Shown: positions 1 to 13,000 of the stretch, in pieces
Position numbering within the stretch: position 1 is the stretch's first letter
How the letters are laid out: each line of letters starts with the position of its first letter
DNA from: Halicephalobus mephisto
Lineage: Eukaryota; Nematoda; Chromadorea; Rhabditida; Panagrolaimidae
DNA length: 64,000 nucleotides
Assembly (NCBI GenBank): GCA_009193035.1
Contig: SWDT01000017.1
Coordinates: 1 to 64,000 of the forward strand
Direction of reading: 5' to 3'
Translations under genes and position numbers: made by a program
Notes under the pieces: model-generated
The model's input: the letters and a program-made list of their open reading frames with translations, nothing else
The model's database searches: none
Told to the model about the DNA's origin: nothing

Positions 1-1857
1 ATCATCTGGGGAATCATTTGATGGACAAGAACACATTGCTACTAGTTGTCTAACAGCTGGTCGTGAAAATACCATCCTGAAAAATTTATAAATTACAATA
101 TAAAATTTTATATGAAAATTATTCTAAAATTTCCCGTTGAGACAATTTCGGCGGTTTTCGGGATCTAAGTTATCTTATGTGAGAATTTCGACCCTACATA
201 GTAGTGATTTCGTAATTTTAGACGATTTCGAAACTATATTGTTATGAAATTTTATATGAAAATTATTCTAAAATTCCCCTTTGAGAAAATTTCGGTGGTT
301 TTCGAAATCTGAATTATCTTATGTGGAAATTTTGACTTTACATAGTAGTGATTTCGTAATTTTAGACGATTCCGAAATTATTATTATAAAATTTTATATG
401 AAAATTACTCTGAAATTTCCCGTTGAGACAATTTCGGCGGTTTTTGGAATCTGAATTATCTTATGTGAGAATTTCGACCCTACATAGTAGTGATTTCGTA
501 ATTTTGGACGATTTCGAAACTATTATTATAAAATTATACATGAAAACTTTCGAAATTGTCTCAAGACGAATTTTTAGAACTTAAAGTGACCGAAAACTTC
601 AGTTTAAATAACTAATTTCGTAATCAATTTCCTAGAAATCTACTTTCCCTAAATCCGAAACTTCTCAACTACTGCATATAAAATCCTATTTTTCAAAATT
701 AATAATTATACTCAAAAATCACACCTGTCATCAAAAATACCCTACGAAAAATCTTAATTGTAACAAATTAACAAAACTCAAAAAACTCACCCAGCTCCTC
801 CTGTTGGATAATCATATCCTCCAAGTCCATCAAAACTAAAACCATAACCATATCTTTCTCCTAGGATTATTTTTTTCGTTTTCGGTAAACAATTTAAAAT
901 TTTATATAATCTAGCAACACTCAACAAAGTATCGTCATCCGCAATCACGAACCACGAAACATCGTTCAATTCCTCATGTTCCAAACCATGTTTCAAAATT
1001 TTCAAAGTTTTTCCACAATGTCCTTTTTCCGTGTTCGGTATTCCGACGTCCACTGTCGGAATATAGTAATCCACATAATCACTGAAGAATTCAATATATT
1101 TCGTTTCTTTTGCCCATGTTCTTTTAATATATACAATTCTCGTTTTATGAAATCCACTATATGTCTTAACGGCAAAAAATACATTTTCATTTGTTATTCC
1201 TTGTCCACAAAAGGTTGAATTTTTTTCAAAATTAGGTAAATTAAACCATGTAAAACATTTTTCTGATTTTTTAAGACAAAATCCAGGATGATTTTTAAGA
1301 TTAGTAAAAGTAAATTCATTTATAAATTTAGAAAATTCAAATTTAGCATCTATTGAAAATTGATTTAAATATTCTTCTTCAATTTTTTGCAATTTTTTTA
1401 TTAAATTATTCGAAATTATCACACCTGCTCCAAAATCCGGATATTGTAAAATATAATTTTTATCAAAACCATAAAAATGATGAATAATGACCGGTTTTGA
1501 GTCCGTCAATCCATGTCCATAAAACAATAATTCTTCTGGATTTTCATTTTTTAAAAAATTAATTAATCCAATTTTATCAAATTTAGTATAAGGTTCTAAA
1601 AACATATAAAAATCATAATCATCTTTTAATTTTTTCAAAATCGGCAAAATTGTCCATGATCCAGAAATAGATTCGAAATCTCTATGAGTCAAATAAACTT
1701 TAATTTCTTCTTTTATAGATTTAAATTCATTTTCCAATTCTTTAGCATAATATTCTTCAATAGGAATATTCTGGGACAAAATAACAACATTCAAAAATCC
1801 ACTTGACACAAATTTTACAAATAAAAATATTAAAAAAATCCACAAAAATCTCCTCAT
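1..1857 (-). CDS. B3GLCT-like beta-1,3-glucosyltransferase (partial, 3' end off window)
   Basis: Two exons are visible, 791..1857 and 1..76, joined by GT-AG in matching phase; the rest lies beyond the left edge. The product begins with a hydrophobic signal or anchor (residues 1-20). Residues ~228-356 match the Fringe/B3GLCT catalytic region: the FAVKTY segment, IPTVDVGIPNTEKGHCGKT, the ADDDT metal-binding motif (306-309) and LGERYGYG. The second exon continues with GMVFSRPAVRQL and CSCPSNDSPDD, as in B3GLCT. Family enzymes add glucose to O-fucose on thrombospondin type-1 repeats in the ER. The start at 1857 lies three bases after a TTTTTTAG acceptor-like signal, suggesting trans-splicing. It is the last gene of a presumed operon with the RAB5IF-like and apc-2 genes. 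Family assignment is strong from motifs; activity is inferred. Confidence 0.88.
87..545. repeat. Tandem array, ~144-bp unit, in the B3GLCT-like intron
   Basis: About three copies of a unit containing TATATGAAAATTATTCTAAA, CCCGTTGAGACAATTTCGG and CATAGTAGTGATTTCGTAAT start near 99, 239 and 383. The array fills most of the 77-790 intron. Confidence 0.8.
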
Positions 1858-2097
1858 TATCTAAAAAAATAAAAATTAAATTTAAAAAATAAATAAAATT
1901 TAAAAATTAAAATAAAAAAAATTAAAATTAAATAAAATTTTAAAATTAAAATAAAAAAAATTAAAAATAAATGAAATTTAAAAATATTTCAAGGACATTT
2001 GACCTTCAAAAATCTCTAAAATAATCTTTTTTTAATAATTAAATTTCCAACAATTCCTCAAGTCAACAAGATACTGTAATTATTTCCAACAAATTCC

Positions 2098-2557
2098 TCA
2101 TTCAAAGTGAATTAAAGAATATACAGTGATCCACATGACCAAAAACGTCGCAAAAGCAGAACCAAAACCTTCTTTAGCGATATCCATAAACGTCATTTCA
2201 TCCGGATCTTGCTAAAATTACTTAAATAAACATATTTAAATTTTAAAAAACTTACTTCTTGAACACTAACAACATAATGATTAAACACAAATACCGTAAT
2301 CGCCACATACGTTGCTAATCCCCAAAATGACGTCATTGGCCAAAAACCATAAAAAATACCAATAATAAGAGCAAAAATCTGTCTACCCCAATAGACAACA
2401 TCTAAAAGTTCGTCTTTATCCGTCCATTGAGCATTCTTCGTAAACACTTTACTAAACTAAAATTTTCAAAATTACAAAAACCTAAAAAACCCAAAAAAAA
2501 ACATACTGTTTCAGATACTGTAGGTCTCTTAAGAGAGTTGGCACTTTGACCAGCCAT
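2098..2557 (-). CDS. RAB5IF / OPTI / RCAF1-like small membrane protein
   Basis: Three exons, 2507..2557, 2256..2456 and 2098..2211, all phase 0, give 121 aa. The middle exon carries the family signature WTDKDELLDVVYWGRQIFAL and two hydrophobic segments; the last exon adds a third (AFATFLVMWITVYSLIHF). Human RAB5IF (C20orf24) shares WDKDEFLDVIYW-RQ and a similar length. It belongs to the GET- and EMC-like (GEL) complex that helps insert multi-pass proteins at the ER, and has also been reported as a respirasome assembly factor; the role here is inferred. An acceptor-like TTTTAG precedes the ATG by 16 bases. Only 144 bp separate it from apc-2 upstream and 240 bp from the glucosyltransferase downstream, which fits an operon. 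The first exon is assigned from splice phase and is slightly less certain. Confidence 0.85.
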
Positions 2558-2701
2558 CAATTACCTGTCTATCCTAAAATTTAAAAAAATTAAAAATTTT
2601 AAAAATCTTTTAAAATTCAAATATTCTACCGTATTCTATACAGATCAACTTTTTAAAAAAACTAAAATTAATTCAATTTATATAAAAACATGATAAAAAA
2701 A

Positions 2702-5700
2702 TCAATTTTTAACATCTTCTAGGAGTTCTTTCGTCGGCAAATATACCCCATTCTCCACATATACCAAATTCTGCCTAATTTTCCTTCCCATAAACGCCAT
2801 AACATCATCCAACGTCGGAACCGGACCATCATCTGTCAAAAACATAGTAAACGTCGACAATAATCTTTCCGGGGTTAATTGTTGACCATGATGTTGTGAA
2901 TTCGATCTATGTCCCATTTTCAATATACCTCTAATATAGTTCCAAAACGGCTCCATAATATCTAATATATTTATTTCTTCCGCATTTTTTTCATCTTCAT
3001 CTTCTTCTCCGTCATCCGGAATTCCATTAAGATTACTGTCTTGTTCTTTTGCATATGTTGCTAATTTCGACCAACTAGACTCATCTTCAACAAGCGTAAT
3101 AACAGAACCATCACGTGATAAACATCCCATTCTAATCCACCAATCTATAACTTCATTGAGTTCTTTGTTAGACAATTCGACATTTGCTTTAATCTCATCC
3201 AATGTATAACTCGCTAAAATTTTAAAATCAAAATATATCAAAAAAATTTACATAATGTTTCTGTCCTAAGCACCTATATTCCAATTTAAGATTTGAAACA
3301 GAGCAAAAAGCACTTAAATACAGTAATGAAATTCATAGATTCTGAATCCAAAACTAATCTTCCAAATCCAGGATTTTAAATTAAACAATGCTTATATCTG
3401 AAGCACCTATATTCCAATTTTAGACTTAGAACTGAAAACAGCACTTAAATACAGTAATGAAATTCAGATTCTGAATCTGAAATCAGAATCAATAATCAAG
3501 CTTCAGAATCCAGGATTTTAAAAATATGAAATTTCATACCAAAACTATTTAAAAATTACAAAATCACTTGACTTTTAAAATACTATATAACAAATAAAAA
3601 ATTATTTAAAATAATTTTGCAAAAATTGGAACATAAACATCCTATTACAAAAAAAACATTAATTAAAAAAATTCTTTAAAAACTCATTTCATAAATTTCT
3701 TTAAAATCGAAAATATTAATTTTTAAAAATCTATTAAAAAATACAACTTACATTGTTCTAAAAACATCACAATTACCGAATATTGAACCATATCTACTTG
3801 AATTTCAATTTTTTTTTCACCTATTCCAATTGTCATTTTAACATAACCTCCATATGAACTAAACCATCTTAATTTTCTGTGCATTTTTTGTTTTTCAAAG
3901 TATTTTTCATAATCATTTTTGATTGATTCTAACATTGCAATTTGCGGAACTTGTACATCTCTTGGAGTAGGCCAAAAAACATCCGAAATAACTCTAATAT
4001 CTACATTTTGCAACGGTTCAGAACATATATCTCTCGAATGTTCAATATCCCTTAACATAACATCACAGCTTGTCAATTCTCCATCATGAAATCTGTTCTT
4101 CATCATATTGATGTATGTTCTTTCATGTTCCAAAATCGCCCAACCATTGACTTTCAATCTTTCTGCTAGGAAATCTCTGTATTCTTTTACAAACATCTCT
4201 TTGCTACCATATATCATCACTAACATACTGAACACATCCGCAGATTGACGAAATAATCTACTTTCATCTGTAATAAGCAATTTAAAATCGAAATTTAAAA
4301 AAAACCCACTCGGATTGGCATCATATGGATCTGGCATCCATTTATCCCACGAATTCTTGTTCGTTTCTTCAATAGCAAGAATATACTCGTCATTAACAGC
4401 TTCCATGTGCTTTTCAGAGAGGATCAAAGCCCCAGATTTCCCGTCACTTTCCCCTGGACGTTCCGCCGTGATAAATCTAATAATCGTTTTCATCGTTTCC
4501 GGACGAGTACTGTAAAAAACTCCATTACAAATGGCAAAAAGTGGGTATTTTGAAAAAACAATCTCAAAAAACTTTATTTTAAAAACTTTTTACTCAATTT
4601 TAGGAGGTTCTAAAAATTATTTTGAGATTTTGAGATATTTAAAGCGTTTTAAAAAAATCTTGAGATTCTAACAAGTTTTAAAAGCTTTCATGAGATTCTA
4701 GAATGTTTTAAGCATTTTTATAAGATTCTAAAAGGTTCTAAAAAATCCTATAAGATTCCAAAAACTTATAAATTTTCTACAAAATTCCAAAAACTTATGA
4801 ATTTTCCACAAGATTCTAAGGTATTCTAAAACCATATATCAATTTCTAATTTTTCAATATTTAAAAACAACTAAAAACTTACGTAACATATTCCCTTATG
4901 ACTTCACAGACTTTATGAACCAACACAGAAGAAGGATCAAAGTAAGTCAAACATTCAACCACGTTGGCATAAGCAGTCAGGATCGCTTTTGTCGTAACTC
5001 CCATTTTTAATAACTTTCTTTTTACTTCTTCAATCAACATCGCGATCAACTGTTCACGACCGTACCACTGAAGAGACTGCATTGCTTTCATCAACTGATA
5101 CACCGATCTTTTCGAATAAGGATATTTTTCAACGAAAAGTTCATAAACCCTTGAGATCATGTGTTGTATGAAAGCTTTCGTGGCATACACTTTAATAGCA
5201 CCGTAGAGATCATCGAAAATATGGTCGAATCTATCCAAATATTTACAAATATGTTGAACGTCCTCCACAACATGGACAAAAATTGAATTTTCGGCTAGTT
5301 GTTTACAATTAACAATGACAGAATGATTGCAGACTTCCTTTACAGCAACAGCCATGCATTCTTCCGTCAGTTCCTTCAAGTCAAAGTTCTCTCTATCGAC
5401 TCTGAAAAATCACACAATTACAAAAATGGAAATAAGTATTGTTGCAAAATTATCTCAGAACAAAATCATAAAACTTGGCAGAATTCTACAAAAATAATGG
5501 TTTTTAGAAAATTATCACAATGTAAATTTTTGAAATTTGTTAGAAATACCAAAAACTCGGAGTTTCAGATATTTGTTTTGAAATCATGCTTATAAAACTC
5601 GAAAATTTGCACTTTTATGGAGTTTTTTAAAGTAATTTTCTTAAAACATAGCCAATTAGGTAATTTCGGTTTGAATTTGTGATCATGAGTAATTTTGAAA

Positions 5701-6499
5701 CTAAGTTTTCAGGAATATAGTCGACCTAGAAGGATTTAGGGAACCTTTAAAATGGATAAAATACAAAACTCCATGCGTTTTTAAAACTAGCAGTTTAATA
5801 CGGAAATTATGTAAAAATTGAAAAATTACAACTAGTACTATAAACACCTCCGTCGAAAATGTACTGATTGGATTTTAAAAAGTAAATTTCAAACAAATTT
5901 AAAAGTAAACTTACAATTTGGACAGTACGACAGTGAACACGTTGAAAAACTGGTCGTATTTTTTACTTTGTACAGCAGTGACTCCAGAATTGATGCTTTT
6001 CCGGTGGATGTTGAGACCGTGTTTGAAAACCCGCTTGGAAACGAACTTGAAAGGACACAGCTCAGCATCGCTTCTAGAAAACTCCTCGTTTATCCTTTCC
6101 CAAAGATATGCTTCCTCCGAGATCGTAATCCAGCTACAAATGTTTCTAACAAACTGGAAACAGTAAATATTGCAGAATTCATATATGAAAAAATCCAAAA
6201 CTTACGGTAGACAGAAAATCATGAAGATGTCCGACAAAACCGAACCATTCATATATCAATTTTTCTTTTTCCAGATTTTTCCTCTCTTCAGACCATTTCA
6301 CAATCAAATCTATCGTATTGGTTCTGATTACTTTCCTGAAATAAGGAAATTTAAAAATATTTAAATTTAAAAAAACAAACATCATCAAAAAATCCAATAT
6401 TTGTTCCGACGGCATTTCTGGGAGATTTTCGCAATCCGGCAGATAGGACTTGAGATTAGTGAAGTTGGATTCATCTGGAAAAGGATTCTGGAAAGACAT
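2702..6499 (-). CDS. apc-2: Anaphase-promoting complex subunit 2 (cullin-like)
   Basis: Seven exons join in consistent phase: 6381..6499, 6206..6335, 5915..6153, 4883..5401, 4310..4509, 3752..4267 and 2702..3213, for 744 aa, close to the family length. Recognisable blocks are PDPYDANP, SMLVMIYGSKEMFVKEYRDFLAERL, FWPTPRDVQVP and KYFEKQKMHRKLRW, followed by a winged-helix C-terminus with FWNYIRGILKMG and FMGRKIRQNLVYVENGVYLP. APC2 pairs with the RING subunit APC11 to form the catalytic core of the APC/C ubiquitin ligase, which drives the metaphase-anaphase transition. The 42-bp intron at 4268..4309 is a multiple of three and open, so its retention would not break the frame. The ATG directly follows a TTCAAG acceptor-like signal. 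Probable first gene of a three-gene operon. Confidence 0.93.
3257..3530. repeat. Two copies of a dispersed satellite in an apc-2 intron
   Basis: Two units share AGCACCTATATTCCAATTT, CACTTAAATACAGTAATGAA and AGATTCTGAATC and end in a CAGAATCCAGGATT-like block. The same core recurs as four copies at about 53.74-54.38 kb, inside the foldback element. Confidence 0.7.
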
Positions 6500-6599
6500 C
6501 TTGAAGCAAAATTTAATTCTGGAGCAGTTTCGGGAAACAAAAACAAGGAATCAAAACCGCCAAATGAACATCCGCAGTCTGCCCGCAGTCGTCGGTCGT

Positions 6600-7060
6600 G
6601 CGACAGTTCCTCTTCAGCGGCTTTTCCTACTTTTTATTTTTCTTAAAATTTATTTAATTCATTTTTATGTTAATTTACTTAATACTTATATTCTCCTAAA
6701 ATGTTGATCAATGATAAAAAAATAAATTTAAAAACGAAAAAGTGCAATATATTGATGATTCCTCCTCGGCGGCTTTTCCTACTTTTTATTTTTCTCAAAA
6801 TTTATTTATTTCACTTTTATGTTAATTTATTTAGTACTTAGATTATCCTAAAGTATTGGTCAATAATAAAAAAATAAATTTAAAAACGAAAAAATAATAT
6901 ATTGATGATTCCTCTTCAGCGGCTTTTCCTACTTTTTATTTCTCAAAATTTATTTATTTCATTTTTATGTTAATTTATTTAGTACTTATATTCTCCTAAA
7001 ATGTTGATCAATAATAAAAAGATAAATTTAAAAACGAAAAAATTAATTACATGACAGCTG
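6600..7060. repeat. Tandem array, three units of ~145 bp
   Basis: Three copies begin with GCGGCTTTTCCTACTTTTTA and end with AAATTTAAAAACGAAAAA. A GTGCGACAGTTCC block at 6598 resembles the end of the MITE at 51852 and may mark a related element. Confidence 0.7.
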
Positions 7061-8558
7061 TTATTCTTATTTCGTAAAATTTGTTTTTTTTGTTTTTATA
7101 TAAATTTTTGTAATTTGATTGACTTAATATATCTGTTAAATAAAAAATTAATTTTAAAAACATTTGAAACTGACGTGAGTCAAAAGAACGTATTTTTTTC
7201 ATCGATTTTTTTGAAGGGATTAGGATCGCAGATGTCGATTTCGAACTTCGATTTCGAATTTGAAGATTTCGGAAAACCGACGGTTCTGATAAGGACCATG
7301 TTTGGATGGAAACTAAACTAGAAAAGCAGCTCCTGAAGCGACAGCCTGAACATCAAGGATCATAGAATACTGTGGAAATTTATGAAATTAAGGCCTAAAA
7401 CCCAAGGTTCTAGGAAGTTTTAAAGTTCTGTAAATTCATTTCGAGATAATTTTATTAAAAAAAGTAATTTTTACTTCTATAGCATAATTTTTAAAAACAT
7501 CATTTAAAAATAATTTAATTAAAAAAAGTGATTTTTATTTTTACAGTATGATTTCTGAAAACTTTATTTAGGAATAATCTTATTAAAAGTAATTTTTACT
7601 TCTACAGTGTAATTTTAAAAAACTTTATTTAAAAATAATTTAATTAAAAAAGTGATTTTTATTTCTACAGTATGATTTTCGAAAACTTCATTTAAAAATA
7701 ATTTTTATTTCTACAGTATGATTTCTGAAAACTTTACAACTGCTTGGGACAGAAATATCCCATCACGAAGTGTCGTTTGTCGGGCATCAAGTCAAGTCCA
7801 GCTTCAAAAATTTATTATTTTTGTTCAATCCATCTTTGTCCAAAGTAAATTTGAATTTTAAAAAATTAAAATTATAAAATTTATAAAATAAATATTTTTA
7901 AAATAAATAAAATCTGGCAGTAAAAAAGTAGTTTTTGTCAGAGATTTATTTTCGGGATATTTGTGGTCTTTAGGATGTCATCAGCTACCGTATAGCTATG
8001 ATGAGATCGGTTAGTAGGAGCATCTGAAGTAGATTTGTGAATTTAGAATTTCTGAATCGAACTTTCGTATTATCAAAGTTGATCATCAAAATTTGAGGTT
8101 AAAGTTGATAATCAAAAGTTGAAATCGAAGTTGATAGTTAGAGTTTGAGATCGAAATTCAACATTAAAGTTGATCATCAGAGTTTGAGGTCGAAGTTGAT
8201 CATCAGAGTTCGACATCAAAGTTGATAGAGTTTGAGGTCGAAGTTGATCATCAGAGTTTGAGGTTGAAGTTGATCATCAGAATTCGACATCAAAGTTGAT
8301 AGAGTTTGAAGTCAAAGTTGGTCATCGAAATTTGAGGTCGAAGTTGGCAGTTAGAGTTTGGCATCAAAGTTTGAGGTTGAAGTTGGTCATCAGAGTTCGA
8401 CATCAAAATTGATAGTTAGAGTTTGAGATCGAAGTTAGCCATCAGAGTTTGAAGTCGAAGTTGGTCATCGGAGTTCGATATCAAAGTTAACTTCCAAAGC
8501 TCAAAATCAAAATTTGAATTTTTGAATTAATTTAAAATTTCTGAATTCAAATTCGAAA
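7061..8558. repeat. Gene-free stretch with two tandem arrays
   Basis: Positions 7440-7735 hold four or five ~70-90-bp units ending in TTTCTACAGTATGATTT. Positions 8085-8490 hold a minisatellite of roughly 30-bp units (AGTTGATCATCAGAGTTTGAG and variants). A short piece at 7315-7370 (CTGAAGCGACAGCCTGAA) resembles the arms of the foldback element at 52.5 kb. A GC-richer island at 7738-7830 is open in several frames on both strands. No confident gene seen. Confidence 0.6.
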
Positions 8559-8834
8559 ATGAAGAATTTCTTAAAATCGACATTCTTGATCTGGAATAGT
8601 CATCTTATCAAAGGTAGTACGGTAGTTGGCAGTGTCTTGTTGACTGTCGTCGAATACTCAGCGGTCTACGCAGCCCCGAAGACCCGGACTACAACCCACC
8701 CGCTTCCAGCCCTCCGGCATCGGCGACCTCGATACCGTAGCCAGACCTGTGGAAAATTGAAGCTCATCTTCGAGTTCAGCCCGGGTCGAAGTCGCCGTAA
8801 AAAAGTCAAATTCGAAAAAATCAAAAAAAATTGA
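8559..8834 (+). CDS. Uncertain 91-aa ORF
   Basis: An ATG-initiated ORF runs through a GC-richer island (8640-8770). It has a hydrophobic N-terminal half (residues ~6-45, ending SAVYAAP, which could be a signal-peptide cleavage region) and a basic C-terminus. No family is recognised. The same island is open in other frames: on the plus strand a Pro/Ser-rich frame follows a TACTCAG acceptor-like site at about 8661, and on the minus strand a frame follows TTTTCCACAG at about 8752. A spliced gene in either direction is therefore possible. It lies between apc-2 and rbm-25, both on the minus strand. Confidence 0.22.
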   Translation: MKNFLKSTFLIWNSHLIKGSTVVGSVLLTVVEYSAVYAAPKTRTTTHPLPALRHRRPRYRSQTCGKLKLIFEFSPGRSRRKKVKFEKIKKN

Positions 8835-8917
8835 AAACTTTTGATTTTTTGAATTTTTTCATTTGGTGAAAATTTGAAAGTTCCAATTCGTAATTTCGAC
8901 GTTGATTCAGAATCCAT

Positions 8918-10063
8918 GGATTCTTCGTGCTGAAAAAAAATATTTATCTACCAGTAATATTTGTTTTTAAAATTAAAATTAAGTTTTTATAAAAATCAAA
9001 AAATTAATTTTTCCAAAATGATCCTGACGGGAATTTTTGAAACTTTTTAGAAACTTCCAAAATCATACTGTAGGATAAATAAGAAATTATTTTTTTCAAA
9101 ATTGTCCTGACGGGAATTTTCAACTTTTTAAAAATTTCTAAAATCATACTGTAGGATAAATAAAAAGTTAATTTTTTCGAAATTGTCTTGAAACGAATTT
9201 TTGAAACTTCTAAAATCATACTGTAGGATAAATAAGAAATTTATTTTTTCGAAATTGTCCTGATGGGAATTTTCAACTTTCTAAGAAATTCTGAATTGGA
9301 TATGTTAATTTCATTTTTTTGTGTTTTGGATAATTTTAGAAATTCCTACCGTACCCTAAAAACTTTCGGCAATTTCTTCAAAAGTTTCAGAGATTTCAGA
9401 ATCGTCCATTATATTCTGCAAATTTTTACAGAATCTCAGTGGAGACAAAATCCAACATTTTATTTTCAAATTATTGTTTTTTAAAAATTACACTATAGAG
9501 ATTTGTAAAATTTCAAAATCAAAAATAAAAATAAAATCCGCAGTTTGCATGCAACATTCGAGCAACTCGATTTGCATTTTTATTTTTATAAAAACTCCAA
9601 AATAAAAATAAAATCCGCAACTTGCATGCAACATTCGGGCAAATTGATAAAGATAAAAAATAAAATCCGCAGCTTGCATGCAATATTCGGGCAACTCGAT
9701 CTGTATTTTTATATTAATTTTTATAAAAACTCCAAAATAAAAATAAAAATAAAATCTGCAGCTCGCATTATTCAACAAAACCAATTTAATCAATTATTGT
9801 TCAAAAATTTAATTTCGATCACAAACCCTATTACAGTAACTTCAAAAATAAAATTCATTCAAATCAAAAAACCCTAAAAAAAATTAAAAAACTATTAAAT
9901 TTCTTCTCTACCGTATCCTCAAAATCTTCATTTTTTTAAATATCATCAAAAACTCCCTCCCCAAGTACCATTATCCAAATCCATCCACAATTTCATTTTC
10001 ATTCCTTAGCAACCACAATATTAATCCATATAAAAAAACAATACAAACTTACAAAGACAAAAA
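8918..10063. repeat. Gene-free stretch with two tandem arrays
   Basis: Positions 9004-9260 hold ~85-bp units with AAATCATACTGTAGGATAAA and GTCCTGACGGGAATTTT. Positions 9525-9770 hold four ~68-bp units of AATAAAATCCGCAGCTTGCA. The rest is AT-rich and without a gene. A 101-aa open frame on the minus strand across the second array is translated repeat. Confidence 0.7.
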
Positions 10064-13000
10064 TCACGAAGCCGTTTGATCTTGTGTTGACAAATTCGAA
10101 TCTTTCGTTAATCCAGTCCTTTTAGCTTCCGTTTCATAAATAATTAATCTCCACATTTTCGTTACAAATGAATCTGCTTCTTCATCAACTACCATTGACA
10201 AATCCAAAATTAATTTTTTCGGATCTGTTTTATTTTTAATACAATCACAAATAAACGTAACCAATGCCGGTTCACTTTCACCAATATAATGAACAACTTT
10301 CTTCTCAACCCATGGTTTAATTCTCGTTTCAATAAGATTTGTATCCAACAATTCCCATCGAATAGGAAATGAAAATATTGCATCTTTAGTTTTCGGTATC
10401 GTATCTATCAATTCACGTATCATTTTCTTCCTTTCTTCTGGTGTTAAAGTTGCTATTCTTTCTTCAGACGATATTTGAAATGGTTTCATTTTCTTTTTCG
10501 GTGGTGGTTCTTCTTCATTATCATCATCAAACAACCCATTACTTTTCATTTCCATTTTAGTCATATTAATTTTCGTTCCAATAGACAATTTCGTGCTTGT
10601 TGACGGTGATGTTACAGCTTCCCATCCTGAATTCCCAATACCATCAATTTTAAAATTCGATTTCAAATCACAATCCTTCGTAGGAGTAATCGATATAAAA
10701 CTCGGACTTTTCCTTAAATTACTTTCTTTTTTAATTTCAATTTTCTCAAATTTCTTCTTTTCAAAATCATTATTCTTCTTTTTCGAATCACCATCAGCTA
10801 AAATTTCTTGACGAATTTTCTCCAATTCATTTTTCTCAGTTTCTCTATCTCTTAAATCAGCTTCTCGTTGTTTATCATAATCTCTTCTTCTTTGAATCCA
10901 ATTATCACCTCTAAAAATACCAAAAACATTAAAATTCAAAATATAAAATTTTACCTGTAATAATGAGCATCATCCACATCATCATCATAATCCTCATGAA
11001 ATCTTCTAAGTTTATCCGCTTCTTCTCCAACAAGTTTCTGACGTTTTCTCATTTTATCTTTGTTTTTTTCAACTTCTCTTAAAAATCTAACTTCTTTTTC
11101 TTCAAACTTCTTTAACCTTTTCTGATAGGCTAATTCTTTTTCCTTCGCAATTTGTTTTTCTTCTTTCGAAAGTCTACTAGATTCATCATCAGATCTATCT
11201 TGTTCATCATCTGATCTTCTATATTTCTTCAATTTCTTTGATCTTTCATTTTTATAAGATCGATCTCGACTTCTATCACGTCTCGATCTATCTCTTCTCG
11301 GACTTCTCGATCGTCTCGATCTCGATCGACTCCTCGATCTTGTCCGTCTTCTTCTTCTTCTAGGCGAACGCGATTTACGTCTACGATCATCATCCTGAAA
11401 ACACCAATCATTCATAAATACCCAATATACATTATTCTCAATTCCCTAAACCAACATTTTAAATTCAATATGTACATCCTGTAAAAACAACGCAATAAAG
11501 GTGAGCAACTCCAAAAAACAATAACATTAAAAATACCTCACATTTATGCACCAATCGTCCGATCGGAGGACTTCCAAGCTAACACCTGAAAAAAAAACCA
11601 AAACCCATCTAGACCAAATTATTTTTGGTTGAAATATTTTCAATAAATCTTTTAAAATTCCACAATCACAAACACAATTTGCAATTAATTCAATTTTGAT
11701 TGAGTTCAAACTCACCAGAAACAAATAACTGTAGAACTTTCATGCCAGAGCAGAGTCAGCCTATAGTAAAAAACTTGCAAAACGCAAAAAACAACAATTT
11801 TTAAATTTTTTAGTGAGAATTTTTAAACTATAGCATGTTCCTACAGGGCAAACACTTAAATCTTCGAAAAAATGGAAATTAAATTTAAATATTTTTCCAG
11901 TACTTACCGAATCTGTATCCGATGATGATGAAACTTTTTTAGGTTCTTCTTCTGGTGGAGGTTCTACAAAAATTCTTCCATAAATTAATAACTTTAAACA
12001 ATTACCTGGGATTCTCAAAAGATTAGGATCTACAAGTTGAACCATTTCAACGATTTTCTGTTTTGCAAGTATATCCATATCACAATCTTCTTTCGATGTT
12101 GGTAATTCTCCAATAGGAAAAGCTACAGCAGGCAACCCTTGTTCTTGTCGACGAATTGTTTCATAATCTCGAATTTGATTTTTTACCTTTTCCTCTATTT
12201 TAATATTAAGTGCTTTTCCGCCCAAATGGAAGCCATTCAATATTCGAATTGCTCTTCTTGTTGCGTCCGGATGTTCGAATACGCAAAATCCGAAAGCTTG
12301 CAATTTCCCATTGGCTCCTTGCATTCGTTTCCATTCAGATACTTTTCCACATTCCTGAAAACCCCAAAGTACAAAATTATATCAAACAAACATACATCTA
12401 GAATCTTCTCAATAAGATCCGGTTGAATTTCTTCTGAAATATTCCCGACGAATACTGTAGTTTTTGGCGGAATCGTCATCTAAAAATATGTGTTACTGTA
12501 AATCATGGAAATTAATCAAACTTACTCGTCCAACATCTCCCGGCGGTCTGACAAGCCTCGGTCTGGCTCCTATTCCTGAAATTCCCCCGGGCAATGATCC
12601 TCTGATTTGTGGAATTCCTAATCCAGCCGTCGAAGTCAAAGGATTCAAACCCAACAAAGGCCTGGGGGGTGTCGTGTTGAAAAACTGACCCGTAATTGGC
12701 ACTGAAACAAAAAATCCATATATCGATAAACCACCATAAAACCAACATGAAACATTAATGAAGACTGGTGTTCCAAACCTTAATGGCAACATTTTTGGAA
12801 TGAAAATATTTTAGAAAAAGTACATATTTTTTAAAATTAAGCAATTAACAAAGATTTTTTGGTTTCTTTAAGGTTACAACTGAAGAAAGAGTCTGGAAAT
12901 TTCCGGAGCAACACAGCAGTCTAATCCAGACTCTCCCGGCGGCAAATGCTCCGGACAGCCGCGAGCGTCCTCAGTTCGGCTCGTTTGTTTCCCACAAACC

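Noticed and set aside
7738..7830. Minus-strand frame ending DKRHFVMGYFCPKQL and a competing Cys-containing plus frame
   Set aside because: Both look protein-like, but neither has a credible acceptor or partner exon.
9488..9793. 101-aa minus-strand ORF rich in Phe and Tyr, and an overlapping 110-aa plus ORF
   Set aside because: Both are translations of a ~68-bp tandem repeat; their residues repeat with the unit.
12766..12792. ATG ORF beginning MLPLRFGTP as first exon of rbm-25
   Set aside because: Its only good donor gives the wrong phase for exon 2; the exon at 13615..13675 fits in phase with a GTAAGT donor.
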